From contig NZ_CP197465.1 of assembly GCF_052180275.1 (NCBI RefSeq), forward strand, positions 310,001 to 374,000: a DNA stretch of 64,000 nt, written 5' to 3'. Made by a program: the position numbers and the translations under genes. The notes beneath the pieces are model-generated. The model saw only the letters and a program-made list of their open reading frames with translations. It did not search any database and was not told the origin of the DNA. Positions 43,828 through 53,485 of this stretch are shown piece by piece. Numbering within the stretch: position 1 is the first letter of the stretch; each line of letters starts with the position of its first letter. This DNA comes from Kumtagia sp052180275 (GTDB lineage: Bacteria > Pseudomonadota > Alphaproteobacteria > Rhizobiales > Rhizobiaceae).

Positions 43828-44442
43828 TCAATAGAGACGCAAGACCACCGGCAGCGTGCCGATATCCTGAAAATACTCGACCAGCTCGAAAAACGGATAG
43901 GCGAGGATGAAGACGAGGCCGTCGGCGAACGTCCTGTAGATCAGTTGCGGGCGGATCGTCAGCGACTCGCTTTCCTGGAACAGCCACGGCTTCGGGAAGA
44001 AGCGCGGCACCCGCTTCATATAGGCCCGGTACGGTTCGCCGAAATTGCGATCGAGAAACCGTTCCTCAACGAAGATCACCGTCAGGAACGCCAGCCAGGT
44101 GAACACCGCGAACAGCGAGGCGACGACGACGCTGCCGGTCATCGCGCCTATCCCCGCCGCGCCGATCGCCGAGAAGACGTAGAGCGGGTTGCGCGTCATT
44201 GAATAGGGCCCGCCGGTGACGATTTCCGCGCTCTTGCGTCCACCAATATAGAGCGTGCACCAGGTGCGGCCGAGTATGGCGATCAGGATCAGCACCGCGC
44301 CGGCCTTCTCGACCAGTTCATGGGTGGCGTCGCTGCCCGCCGAAGCCACGAACAGCAGGACCAGGAAGATCACCGCAATGAGGACGGCAAGCACCTTGCG
44401 GCGGCGCGCCTGAAAACGGCCGAGATCGGCTGTGGCAGCCAT
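43828..44442 (-). CDS. isoprenylcysteine carboxyl methyltransferase-like membrane protein
   Basis: A 204-residue membrane protein with four or more spans. It has the ICMT/PEMT signature: GGRKSAEIVTGGPYSMTRNP, then FVEERFLDRNFGEPYRAYMK. These enzymes are SAM-dependent methyltransferases of the NnrU/ICMT fold. The substrate in bacteria is generally unknown. It converges on the GT39 gene and is separated from infC by about 110 bp. Confidence 0.83.
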   Translation of the reverse strand: MAATADLGRFQARRRKVLAVLIAVIFLVLLFVASAGSDATHELVEKAGAVLILIAILGRTWCTLYIGGRKSAEIVTGGPYSMTRNPLYVFSAIGAAGIGAMTGSVVVASLFAVFTWLAFLTVIFVEERFLDRNFGEPYRAYMKRVPRFFPKPWLFQESESLTIRPQLIYRTFADGLVFILAYPFFELVEYFQDIGTLPVVLRLY

Positions 44443-44550
44443 GACGATCCTTTGCGGATTCTTGTTCCGGAAGTTGCGCCGCCAAATATCTCCACCGCGC
44501 CTGCGATGGCTAGGCTCGGCGCGCTATGGATAAGCTGGGCGTGCTGTCGC

Positions 44551-45087
44551 TTATTTCGGCGACAGCACCATCATCATCTGCCGGCCTTCAAGCTTCGGCT
44601 CGGCCTCGACCTTGGCGATCGTCGCAGTTTCCTCGCGGACCTTGTTCAGGAGCTGCATGCCGAGCTCCATATGCGCCATCTCGCGGCCACGGAAACGCAG
44701 TGTCAGCTTGACCTTGTCGCCTTCCTCGAAGAAGCGCTTCACCGCCTTCATCTTGGTCTCATAGTCATGGCTATCGATGTTGGGGCGCATCTTGATCTCC
44801 TTGATCTCGATGACCTTCTGGTGCTTGCGCGCCTCGGCGGCCTTCTTCTGGTTGGCGTATTTCAGCTTGCCGAGATCGAGAATCTTGACGACGGGAGGGA
44901 TGGCATTGGGCGATATCTCGACGAGATCGAGCCCGGCCTCCTCGGCCATCTGCAGCGCATCAGTGATTGAGACGTCGCCGTGGTTCTTGCCTTCAGTGTC
45001 GATGAGTTGGACCCGCGGAACGCGGATGTCCCTGTTGGAGCGGGGCCCTTCCTTGACGGGCGCGCCTGCCTTGAATGGTCTGCGAAT
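44551..45087 (-). CDS. infC: translation initiation factor IF-3, with AUU start codon
   Basis: A 178-residue IF3. N-terminal domain: RRPFKAGAPVKEGPRSNRDI, RVPRVQLIDTEGKN. C-terminal domain: VIEIKEIKMRPNIDSHDYET, KVKLTLRFRGREMAHMEL. The frame is in phase with ATT at 45087, which follows AAGGAG by nine bases. No ATG exists before residue 48. An AUU start is the known conserved feature that lets IF3 repress its own synthesis by rejecting non-canonical start codons. Unlike in E. coli, rpmI and rplT are about 4.5 kb downstream, with other genes between. Confidence 0.95.
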   Translation of the reverse strand: MRRPFKAGAPVKEGPRSNRDIRVPRVQLIDTEGKNHGDVSITDALQMAEEAGLDLVEISPNAIPPVVKILDLGKLKYANQKKAAEARKHQKVIEIKEIKMRPNIDSHDYETKMKAVKRFFEEGDKVKLTLRFRGREMAHMELGMQLLNKVREETATIAKVEAEPKLEGRQMMMVLSPK

Positions 45088-45280
45088 GGTCGTGGTCTCC
45101 TTGAGCCGTTGAACCTGTTTGCTGTCCGGCGGCCCTATGTCGGTGGGCCGGGGCGCGAGTCAATAGCACGTGCAAACAAATAAATCACCACCAGCTGAAT
45201 AGAGAACCGCCGGAAACTGGCCCTTTGCGTGCCCGTGACGACTGTGCAAAAAGCCGATGCCATTCATTCCGCCGAGCATC

Positions 45281-46057
45281 ATGACAAATATCCTCCCCAA
45301 CCATCTCGAAGTCGACGGCGTGCAAATCGCCTGGCGCCGCCGCGAAGGCCGGCAACCTGGCATCGCCTGGCTCGGCGGCTACCGCTCCGACATGCTGGGT
45401 ACCAAGGCCGAGGCGCTGGACGGCTGGGCGGAACGATCCGGCCATGCCTATGTCCGGCACGATTATTCGGGTCACGGCGAGTCCGGCGGCGCCTTCGCCG
45501 ATGGAACGATCTCCAGATGGCTGGCGCAAAGCCTTGCTGTATTTCGTCGGCTGACGGAAGGACCACAGGTGCTGGTCGGCTCGTCGATGGGCGCATGGAT
45601 AGCGCTGCGCCTGGTGCAGGAACTGGCGAAGGCCGGTGAAAGCGCGCGCGTCGGCGGCATGGTGCTGATCGCGCCGGCGCCAGATTTCACGGTCGATCTG
45701 GTCGAACCGGACCTGACCAAGGCGCAGAAGCGCGACCTGGAAACAAAGGGCTTTTTTGAAACACCCTCCGAATATTCCGGCGACCCCAGCATTTTTACGC
45801 GCGCGCTGATCGAGGACGGACGCGACAATCGCGTGTTGACCGGGTCGCTGGATACATTCTGCCCGGTGCATGTCATCCAGGGCATGCGCGACCCGGACGT
45901 ACCCTACCAGCACGCCCTGAAGCTGGTCGGGCTGCTGCCGGCCGACGACGTGACGCTGTCGCTGGTGCCGGATGGCGACCATCGGCTGTCACGCCCGCAG
46001 GACATCGAGATGATCCTCGGGGCGGTGGACGCAATGATCCACCAGATCAGCGAATAG
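45281..46057 (+). CDS. alpha/beta-hydrolase (ABHD10-like)
   Basis: This 258-residue hydrolase has nucleophile elbow LVGSSMGAWIALRLV (Ser), the strand HAYVRHDYSGHGESGGAF, and late Asp and His in VIQGMRDPDVPY and LVPDGDHRLSRPQD. It is an esterase or thioesterase/deacylase of unknown substrate. The start is uncertain (ATG 45257 or 45281). It precedes the BenE-type transporter by nine bases and may form an operon with it. Confidence 0.85.
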   Translation: MTNILPNHLEVDGVQIAWRRREGRQPGIAWLGGYRSDMLGTKAEALDGWAERSGHAYVRHDYSGHGESGGAFADGTISRWLAQSLAVFRRLTEGPQVLVGSSMGAWIALRLVQELAKAGESARVGGMVLIAPAPDFTVDLVEPDLTKAQKRDLETKGFFETPSEYSGDPSIFTRALIEDGRDNRVLTGSLDTFCPVHVIQGMRDPDVPYQHALKLVGLLPADDVTLSLVPDGDHRLSRPQDIEMILGAVDAMIHQISE

Positions 46058-46066
46058 GCTGGCATC

Positions 46067-47209
46067 ATGCGCCTCTCCATCCCGGTTTCGGCCTTCGTCG
46101 CGGCGGTCGTCGGTTTTGGCGGCACGCTGGCGCTGATCATCGCGGCGGCCGACGCCGTCGGCGCATCGCGCGAACAGACCGCCAGCATGGTGACGGCGCT
46201 CTGCATCGCCATGGCGGTGGAGACGCTGTGGCTTTCCTGGCGCACGAAGATGCCAGTGATTTCCGCCTGGTCGACGCCGGGCGCTGCGCTGATCGGCGCC
46301 AGCACAGGGTTTTCCATCAACGAGGCGGTCGGAGCGTTCCTTGTGGCCGGCGTGCTCCTGGTCGCCACCGGTCTGTTCAGGCCGCTCACCCGGCTGATTT
46401 CCAAAATTCCGGCCTCGGTCGCCTCGGGCATGCTGGCCGGTATCGTCGTCACCTTCGTCATGAACGCCGCAAAGACCGTTCCGACCGATCCGTGGCTCAT
46501 CCTGCCGCTGATCGCTGCCTTCTTCATCATCCGGCTGTTCAACCCGGCGCTGTCGGTGCTGGCCGTGCTGATCGGCGGCGGCGTCCTGGCTGTAGCGCTC
46601 GGCCGGGTCGGCGCGATTCCGGCGCCGGAGATGTCGACGCTGGTACTGACGATGCCGGAGTTCACGGTAACCTCCGTGATCGGCCTGGCGCTGCCGCTCT
46701 ACCTCGTCACCATGGCTTCGCAGAATCTATCCGGCCTCGCCGTTCTGAAAGCCGCCGGCTACGACCCTGAGCCGGGTCCGCTGGTCGCGGTGACCGGACT
46801 GGTTTCCGTGCTCACCGCGCCGTTCAACGCGCTGACCAGCAATCTGGCGGCCATCTCGGCGGCGATCTGCACCGGTCCTGACGTTCATCCCGATCCGGCC
46901 GAGCGCTGGAAGACGGGGCCGTTCTATGCGCTGGCCTACGTCGTCTTCGCCCTGTTCGGCGCCTCGCTGGTGGCGCTTTTCGCGGTGCTGCCGCCCTCGC
47001 TGATCATGCTGGTGGCGGGGCTCGGCCTGCTAGGGGCACTCGCCAACGCGCTTGCCATAGCGCTCAAGGACGACAAGCAACGCATCGCCGCGACCGTCAC
47101 TTTCGCCGTCACCGCGTCGGGGCTGACGCTGTTCGGCGTCGGCTCCGCCTTCTGGGGACTGGTCGCCGGACTGGTCGTGCTTTTCCTCGACCGCATAAAA
47201 TTCCGATAG
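46067..47209 (+). CDS. BenE-family membrane transporter (benzoate/H+ symporter type)
   Basis: A 380-residue polytopic membrane protein with about 12 spans. BenE marks include SAFVAAVVGFGGTLALIIAA, AWSTPGAALIGASTGFSINE, MASQNLSGLAVLKAAGYDPE and FNALTSNLAAISAAICTGPD. The family is typified by BenE of Acinetobacter, but orthologues in other bacteria have untested substrates. It lies directly downstream of the hydrolase gene. Confidence 0.88.
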   Translation: MRLSIPVSAFVAAVVGFGGTLALIIAAADAVGASREQTASMVTALCIAMAVETLWLSWRTKMPVISAWSTPGAALIGASTGFSINEAVGAFLVAGVLLVATGLFRPLTRLISKIPASVASGMLAGIVVTFVMNAAKTVPTDPWLILPLIAAFFIIRLFNPALSVLAVLIGGGVLAVALGRVGAIPAPEMSTLVLTMPEFTVTSVIGLALPLYLVTMASQNLSGLAVLKAAGYDPEPGPLVAVTGLVSVLTAPFNALTSNLAAISAAICTGPDVHPDPAERWKTGPFYALAYVVFALFGASLVALFAVLPPSLIMLVAGLGLLGALANALAIALKDDKQRIAATVTFAVTASGLTLFGVGSAFWGLVAGLVVLFLDRIKFR

Positions 47210-47323
47210 GTTTTTCAGGCTCTTGTCCAGTTTCGAGGGACAATCTCTTGAAGCTGGGTTCTCCCCTTACCATTTCGAATCCGAGCAGCCAGCCCGGCTG
47301 CCCAACCGAAGGAACGGGAGAAG

Positions 47324-47794
47324 ATGAACGCTACCGCCTTGATCCGTCCGGCCTGGACGCCCGCGACCATCGCGCTGATGGTCATCGGCTTCATGGTGTT
47401 CTGGCCGCTTGGATTTGCAATGCTCGCCTACATCATCTGGGGCGACCGGCTTGAGGGCTTCAAGCGCGACGTCAATCGCGCGACGGACGGCATATTCGCC
47501 GGCTGCCGCCGCGGCGCCGACAAGACGCATCGCTGGGGCCATGGCGCCAGCCGCACCGGCAACGTCGCCTTCGACGACTGGCGCGAGAAGGAACTCGAGC
47601 GCCTCGCCGAGGAACGCCGCAAGCTCGACGAAACCTTGACCGAGTTCGACGACTACATGCGCGAACTGCGCCGCGCCAAGGATCAGGACGAATTCGACCG
47701 CTTCATGTCGAACCGCTCCCGCTCCACCCCGGCGAAGACCAGCGATGACAAGCCGAGGAAAGGTTCGTCGGGCCTGCTCGACGACGCCGACTGA
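47324..47794 (+). CDS. DUF2852 family protein
   Basis: A 156-residue protein with one N-terminal membrane helix (TIALMVIGFMVFWPLGFAML) ahead of the DUF2852 motif AYIIWGDRLEGFKRDVNRAT. The C-terminal half is charged and helical (KELERLAEERRKLDETLTEF, FDDYMRELRRAKDQDEFDRF). This family is typical of Rhizobiales; function unknown. A rho-independent terminator follows. Confidence 0.85.
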   Translation: MNATALIRPAWTPATIALMVIGFMVFWPLGFAMLAYIIWGDRLEGFKRDVNRATDGIFAGCRRGADKTHRWGHGASRTGNVAFDDWREKELERLAEERRKLDETLTEFDDYMRELRRAKDQDEFDRFMSNRSRSTPAKTSDDKPRKGSSGLLDDAD

Positions 47795-47828
47795 ACGTTT
47801 GAACAGCCTCTCCGGCTGATCCTACCGG

Positions 47829-47863
47829 ATCGGCGCCGCTCCGGCGGCGCCGATTTCGTTTTT
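47829..47863 (+). terminator. rho-independent terminator after the DUF2852 gene
   Basis: ATCGGCGCCGC pairs with GCGGCGCCGAT over 11 bp, followed by TTTCGTTTTT. Confidence 0.85.
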
Positions 47864-47917
47864 CCTTGCGACAAAGCCTGCCTCATTTCTCCTTTTCCAT
47901 ACCCCGAGGACACGCCG

Positions 47918-48748
47918 ATGACCCATGCTCCCGAAATCACCTTCAATGACGGCAAGAGCATCCCGCAGATCGGACTGGGCGTTTGGCAGACACCGGACGA
48001 GGTTGCCGATTCCGCCGTCGCCGCCGCGCTCGGCGCGGGTTACCGGCACATCGATACGGCGGCGATCTACGGCAACGAGAGCGGCGTGGCGCGCGGCATC
48101 GCTCAGTCGGGCGTCGCGCGCGAGGACGTGTTCGTCACCACCAAACTCTGGAACGCCGACCAGGGTTTCGACAGCGCGCTCCGTGCCTTCGACAAGAGCC
48201 TGGAGAAACTCGGCACCGACTACATCGACCTCTATCTGATCCACTGGCCGTCGCCTCACCGCAACGCCTATGCCGAAAGCTGGAAGGCGTTTGTGCGCCT
48301 CAAGGAAGAGGGCCGCGCCCACTCCATCGGCGTGTCGAATTTCCAGCCCGAACACCTCCAGCGCATCGTCGACGAGACCGGCGTCGCGCCGGCGCTCAAC
48401 CAGATCGAGCTGCATCCTCGCTTCCAGCAGAAGGACCTTCGCGCTGCCCATGAAAAGCTCGGCGTCGCCACGGAATCCTGGAGCCCGTTGGGCAGCGGCC
48501 GGCTGCTTGGCGATGCGGCCATCGGACGGATTGCCGCGAAACATCACCGCTCGCCGGCGCAGGTCATCATCCGCTGGCATCTGCAGCAGGGCCTGATCGT
48601 CATCCCGAAATCGGTGACAGCCACGCGCATCGTCGAGAATTTCGATGTCTTCGACTTCAAGCTTGACGCCGAGGACATGGACGCTTTCGCAGCGCTCGAC
48701 AGCAAGAACGGCCGGACCGGGCCGAGCCCGATCAACGCCACGTTCTGA
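47918..48748 (+). CDS. aldo/keto reductase (2,5-diketogluconate reductase-like)
   Basis: A 276-residue AKR with IPQIGLGVWQTPDEV at the N-terminus. The catalytic tetrad is Asp and Tyr in HIDTAAIYGNESG, Lys in TTKLWN and His in LIHWPSP. The NADPH signature is IPKSVTATRIVENF. It reduces aldehydes or ketones, probably detoxifying. The gene has its own region, with a terminator just upstream. Confidence 0.93.
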   Translation: MTHAPEITFNDGKSIPQIGLGVWQTPDEVADSAVAAALGAGYRHIDTAAIYGNESGVARGIAQSGVAREDVFVTTKLWNADQGFDSALRAFDKSLEKLGTDYIDLYLIHWPSPHRNAYAESWKAFVRLKEEGRAHSIGVSNFQPEHLQRIVDETGVAPALNQIELHPRFQQKDLRAAHEKLGVATESWSPLGSGRLLGDAAIGRIAAKHHRSPAQVIIRWHLQQGLIVIPKSVTATRIVENFDVFDFKLDAEDMDAFAALDSKNGRTGPSPINATF

Positions 48749-48818
48749 GCGGCGTTTCCGGACCAATCCCAATCCTCGATTCCAGGCGCAAACCGAGAGA
48801 ATCACGTATCGTCCGCCG

Positions 48819-49583
48819 ATGCCCTTCGGTTTCCTGAAACCCAAGCCAAAACCTGTCCGCCCTCTCGCGCCCACCCAGGAGCGCGTGCATGACGTGGCTG
48901 GGCGGCGCCTGCCGCTCCGCATCGTCGAGAACGACCGGGCGCGGCGGCTGACGCTGCGCATCGACGCCGGCGGACAGGGCCTGCGCATCACCGTGCCGCC
49001 GGGACTGGCGCGCGGCGAGGTCGAACGCTTCCTGACCCAACACCAGGGCTGGCTGGAGCAGAAGCTGGCAAAAGTGCCGGAGAAACCGCAGGTGCGGCCC
49101 GGCATCAAGATCCCGCTGCGCGGCGTACCGCACCTGATCGTGCACGAACCGTCCACGCGGGGCACTGTCGAAGTCCGCCAGACCGAGGACGGGCCGGAAC
49201 TCGTGGTCTTCGGCGACCGCCGTCACCTGCCGCGCCGGGTGGCGGACTTCTTGAAACGCGAAGCGAGGGCCGAAATCGAGGCACTGGTGGCCAAGCACAC
49301 GGCGTCGGTCGGCCGCAAGGCGAAAGCGATCCGCTTCAAGGATACGGCGAGCCGCTGGGGTTCCTGCACCTCCGACGGCAATCTGTCCTTCTCCTGGCGC
49401 ATCATGATGGCGCCAAGGCCGGTGATCAACTACCTCGTCGCGCACGAGGTGGCGCATTTGAAGGAGATGAACCACGGCCCGAAATTCTGGAAGCTGTGCG
49501 AGGAGCTTTGCCCGGACACGGAGCGCTGCAAGGCCTGGCTGAAGAAGAACGGCGGCGCGCTCCAGGCGATCGGGTTCGAATAG
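48819..49583 (+). CDS. YgjP-like (DUF45) zinc metallopeptidase
   Basis: A 254-residue protein of the M48-related YgjP/DUF45 family. The zinc-binding HExxH occurs in VAHEVAHLKEMNHGPKFW with a downstream His, and the conserved SRWGSCTSDGNLSFSWRI precedes it. There is no signal peptide. The ATG at 48819 gives the usual length, and the longer open frame upstream is not homologous. The substrate is unknown. Confidence 0.9.
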   Translation: MPFGFLKPKPKPVRPLAPTQERVHDVAGRRLPLRIVENDRARRLTLRIDAGGQGLRITVPPGLARGEVERFLTQHQGWLEQKLAKVPEKPQVRPGIKIPLRGVPHLIVHEPSTRGTVEVRQTEDGPELVVFGDRRHLPRRVADFLKREARAEIEALVAKHTASVGRKAKAIRFKDTASRWGSCTSDGNLSFSWRIMMAPRPVINYLVAHEVAHLKEMNHGPKFWKLCEELCPDTERCKAWLKKNGGALQAIGFE

Positions 49584-49584
49584 C

Positions 49585-50511
49585 CTATCCAGTCCTATCA
49601 CCCGGTTCTGCGTCTCGCGACGAGCCGCCGTTCAGCCACTCCTCCATAAAATCCAGAAACACCTGGACACGCTGCGAGCGGAAGCGGCCCTTCGGCACCA
49701 GCGCCCAGAGCGAGATGGAGTCCGAACGATTGATGTCGGCGAGAATCTCGACCAGTTGGCCATCGGCCACCGCCTTGCCGACGACAAAATCGGCCAGCCG
49801 GACGATGCCGTGGCCGGCCACCGCCATGTCGAACAGCATGCCGACATTGTCGCAGGCGAAGGTGCCCTTCGGCGGAAACGCGACGACGCCGTCATCGCTG
49901 GCGAGGGGCCACGTCGTCGGCGGAGACTGACCCGACAGCGCCAGGCAATTGTGCCGTTGCAAATCGGACGCCGAGCGCGGAATGCCGCATCTTTGCAGAT
50001 AGGACGGCGCCGCGCAGACCAGCCGGCGGCCTTCCGCCAGTTTTCGCACGACAAGGTCGGACCCGGCGGACGGGCTGCCGCGAATGACGATGTCGGCCTG
50101 CTCGGCAACAGCGTCAATGAGCCGGTCGGTCAATGTGAGGTCGACAGCGGTCTCCGGAAACCGCGCAAGGAAGGCCGGTATCGCATGCAGAAGGGTCTGC
50201 CGGGCGAAACCCGTGCTGGAGTTGATGCGCAGCAGGCCCTTCGGTTTGCCTCGGAACGAAGAAATATCGGCGTCGGCCCGTTCGATAAGGTCAAGCACTT
50301 CGCGGGCGCGTTCGAGGTAGAGCGCGCCTTCGGAAGTGAGCGCCAGCCTGCGGGTCGTGCGTGTCAGCAGGCGGACACCAAGCCTGTCCTCCAGCCGCGA
50401 CACGATTTTCGAAAGGGCCGAAGGCGTGACCCGCAAATCCTCCGCCGCGCGCGCGAAACTGCCAAGGTCGACGACGCGGACAAAGGCGGACATTTCATCG
50501 GACGTGGACAT
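49585..50511 (-). CDS. LysR-family transcriptional regulator
   Basis: A 308-residue regulator. The N-terminal HTH is MSAFVRVVDLGSFARAAEDL, RVTPSALSKIVSRLEDRLGV and the effector-binding domain follows from about residue 90. It has the CrgA-type pattern NCLALSGQ and MAVAGHGIVRLADFVV. It converges on the YgjP-like gene with one base between them. Its target is not apparent, and trpF lies about 300 bp away on the opposite strand. Confidence 0.93.
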   Translation of the reverse strand: MSTSDEMSAFVRVVDLGSFARAAEDLRVTPSALSKIVSRLEDRLGVRLLTRTTRRLALTSEGALYLERAREVLDLIERADADISSFRGKPKGLLRINSSTGFARQTLLHAIPAFLARFPETAVDLTLTDRLIDAVAEQADIVIRGSPSAGSDLVVRKLAEGRRLVCAAPSYLQRCGIPRSASDLQRHNCLALSGQSPPTTWPLASDDGVVAFPPKGTFACDNVGMLFDMAVAGHGIVRLADFVVGKAVADGQLVEILADINRSDSISLWALVPKGRFRSQRVQVFLDFMEEWLNGGSSRDAEPGDRTG

Positions 50512-50610
50512 TCGTGAACTTCAGTCATGAGTATGGTTCAGGGATAGCCGATTATACAGCGCTTGGGAAATGATAAGGTCGCAAATGCCCTTGCCACGGG
50601 ATCGGATGAG

Positions 50611-50874
50611 ATGAAGCGACACGAATTCGACAGGCAGATTTTTGGCGACACCGCGCCGCCAACCGGGACCGACTACGACTTCTATCGGCGTGAAGCGGTG
50701 ATGGAACGACGCGCCGCTATAGCCGCGTTTCCTGGCCAAGTATGGGCCGCAGCCCATCACGCCTGGTCGGCTTTGTCTCGACTCCGCCAAGAATTCATGC
50801 GAATGCGCGCCAATGCCGCTCGACATAAAAATCTGTGGCCTGAAGACGCCGGAGACGCTCGCCGCCGCACTTGA
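50611..50874 (+). CDS. small hypothetical protein overlapping the trpF start
   Basis: An 87-residue protein (MKRHEFDRQIFGDTAPPTGT, YDFYRREAVMERRAAIAAFP) with a plausible composition and no recognised domain. It overlaps trpF by 62 bases in another frame. GGATGAG lies just upstream of the ATG. It may be a leader protein of the trp operon or a chance frame. Confidence 0.35.
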   Translation: MKRHEFDRQIFGDTAPPTGTDYDFYRREAVMERRAAIAAFPGQVWAAAHHAWSALSRLRQEFMRMRANAARHKNLWPEDAGDARRRT

Positions 50875-51472
50875 CGGCGGGGCGAGCCACATCGGCTTCA
50901 TCTTCTTCGCCAAGAGCCCGCGTTATGTCCCGCCCGAACTGGCTGGATGCCTGCGCGAGGCAGCGCGCGGCAGGGCGAAGGCCGTGGCCGTGGTGGTGGA
51001 CGCCGATGATGCTTTTCTTGATCGAATCGCTTCCGAAATGAAGCCGGATATGCTCCAGCTTCACGGCAAGGAGACGCCGGAACGCGTGGCCGAAGTGAAG
51101 GTGCGCTATGGCCTGCCGGTAATGAAGGCGCTTTCGGTGAGCGTAGCGGCCGATCTCGGCCAGGTCGCACCCTATCTCGGTATCGCCGACCGCTTCCTGT
51201 TCGATGCAAAACCGCCGAAAGGTTCCGAACTTCCCGGCGGCAACGGCGTTTCTTTCGACTGGCGACTGCTGCAACAGCTCGATCCAACGCTCGACTACCT
51301 GCTGTCCGGCGGTCTAAACGCGCAAAACATCGGTGAGGCGCTGACGCTCGCTGACCCGCCCGGCGTCGACATTTCCTCGGGTGTCGAAAGCGCGCCGGGA
51401 CAAAAGGATGTCAGCCTTATCGAAGGCTTCTTCCGGGCGATCCGCGAGGCACGCGCCAGCCGCGCGGCATGA
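50813..51472 (+). CDS. trpF: phosphoribosylanthranilate isomerase
   Basis: A 219-residue TrpF, a (beta/alpha)8 enzyme of tryptophan synthesis. The catalytic Cys is in KICGLKTPE and the Asp in FLFDAKPP. The phosphate-binding GGLNAQN and the final DISSGVESAPGQKDVSLIEG are canonical. It is the first gene of the trpF-trpB-trpA cluster. The gap to trpB (156 bases) contains an inverted-repeat element. Confidence 0.96.
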   Translation: MPLDIKICGLKTPETLAAALDGGASHIGFIFFAKSPRYVPPELAGCLREAARGRAKAVAVVVDADDAFLDRIASEMKPDMLQLHGKETPERVAEVKVRYGLPVMKALSVSVAADLGQVAPYLGIADRFLFDAKPPKGSELPGGNGVSFDWRLLQQLDPTLDYLLSGGLNAQNIGEALTLADPPGVDISSGVESAPGQKDVSLIEGFFRAIREARASRAA

Positions 51473-51480
51473 GAGTCACA

Positions 51481-51606
51481 GGCAGCGGTTTACTTTTCGT
51501 CGCGGAAAGGCTTAAGCGAAGGTGCAGGGGACAGTTTACTTTCATTCCGCCCGCGCGAACCTTGAAGCGCTGCGATCTTCCCGCGGAAAATAGTAAACTG
51601 CCCCCG
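51481..51606. repeat. imperfect inverted-repeat element between trpF and trpB
   Basis: The left arm GGGGACAGTTTACTTTC (from 51527) is matched by an inverted arm ending at 51604 (reverse complement GGGGGCAGTTTACTAT...TTTCCGC). A third related copy, GCGGTTTACTTTTCG, lies at 51485-51499. The arms enclose about 40 bases. It looks like a REP-like element or small MITE inserted just before the trpB ribosome site. I see no transposase. Confidence 0.6.
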
Positions 51607-51628
51607 GCGCCAACATTCGGGACCAGCC

Positions 51629-52849
<1,221 letters not shown>

Positions 52850-52913
52850 GCCGGCTGCATTTGGAACGGCTTTCGCGGCGTGATAGGCTGACGCCGAATG
52901 TCGGAGAAAACTG

Positions 52914-53198
52914 ATGGGTGAGGTGCCGCTGTCATTGCATGTGCCTGCACAGCTTAAGGAAGATCTGGAGCAGGAGGCGCGGCTGCAGCGCATTGAGCCG
53001 GAGCAACTCATCCAGCACGCCATCAAGTCCTATCTGGAAGATCAGGAGATCGAACGGAAAATCATGCGCGAGAGGGTCGCGGAGGCCGACAAGGGCGAAT
53101 TCGTCTCAGAAGACGCGATGTTGCGCTGGATGGATCAGTTGGATGAAGACATAAACACCCCTCCGCCAAAGCCGGATGTGTTTCTGTCGCGCCGATGA
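52914..53198 (+). CDS. antitoxin-like RHH protein of a type II toxin-antitoxin pair
   Basis: A 94-residue protein. The N-terminal strand VPLSLHVPAQLKEDLEQEAR and helix RIEPEQLIQHAIKSYLEDQE form a CopG/ParD-like RHH domain. The acidic C-terminal half (ADKGEFVSEDAMLRWMDQLD) resembles toxin-neutralising tails. The stop overlaps the toxin start as ATGA (53195-53198). It follows trpB by 64 bases and probably autoregulates from a promoter in that gap, if one exists. Confidence 0.83.
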   Translation: MGEVPLSLHVPAQLKEDLEQEARLQRIEPEQLIQHAIKSYLEDQEIERKIMRERVAEADKGEFVSEDAMLRWMDQLDEDINTPPPKPDVFLSRR

Positions 53199-53485
53199 AG
53201 GTCGTTTTCCTCTCATCCACCGACGCTGACATTAGATGGTTTAAGCGGTACTATCGCGATGTGTTCCCCCAAGGATCAAGCCGTGCCAATTTGCAGATGA
53301 GGCGGACTCTTGCCGTTCTTCGAGACAACCCGCATATCGGACGTCCCATCGATGATAGCGCTTTTCGAAGGCTGACGATCCTCAACACACCGTTTGCGCT
53401 CAAATACCGATTGTCTGAGGATACCATCGAAATTCTGCGTGTCGTAGATGGCCGCGCCAATCCCTTGGAAAGCACAGAACAATGA
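53195..53485 (+). CDS. ParE/RelE-superfamily toxin-like protein
   Basis: A 96-residue protein: VVFLSSTDADIRWFKRYYRD, then helix RTLAVLRDNPHIGRPI, and the C-terminal strand pair LTILNTPFALKYRLSEDTIE with ILRVVDGRANP, typical of the ParE/RelE fold (gyrase poison or ribosome-dependent RNase). Which activity it has cannot be told. It overlaps the antitoxin at its start and the trpA start (53482) at its end (ATGA). It is thus translationally coupled to trpA. Confidence 0.85.
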   Translation: MKVVFLSSTDADIRWFKRYYRDVFPQGSSRANLQMRRTLAVLRDNPHIGRPIDDSAFRRLTILNTPFALKYRLSEDTIEILRVVDGRANPLESTEQ

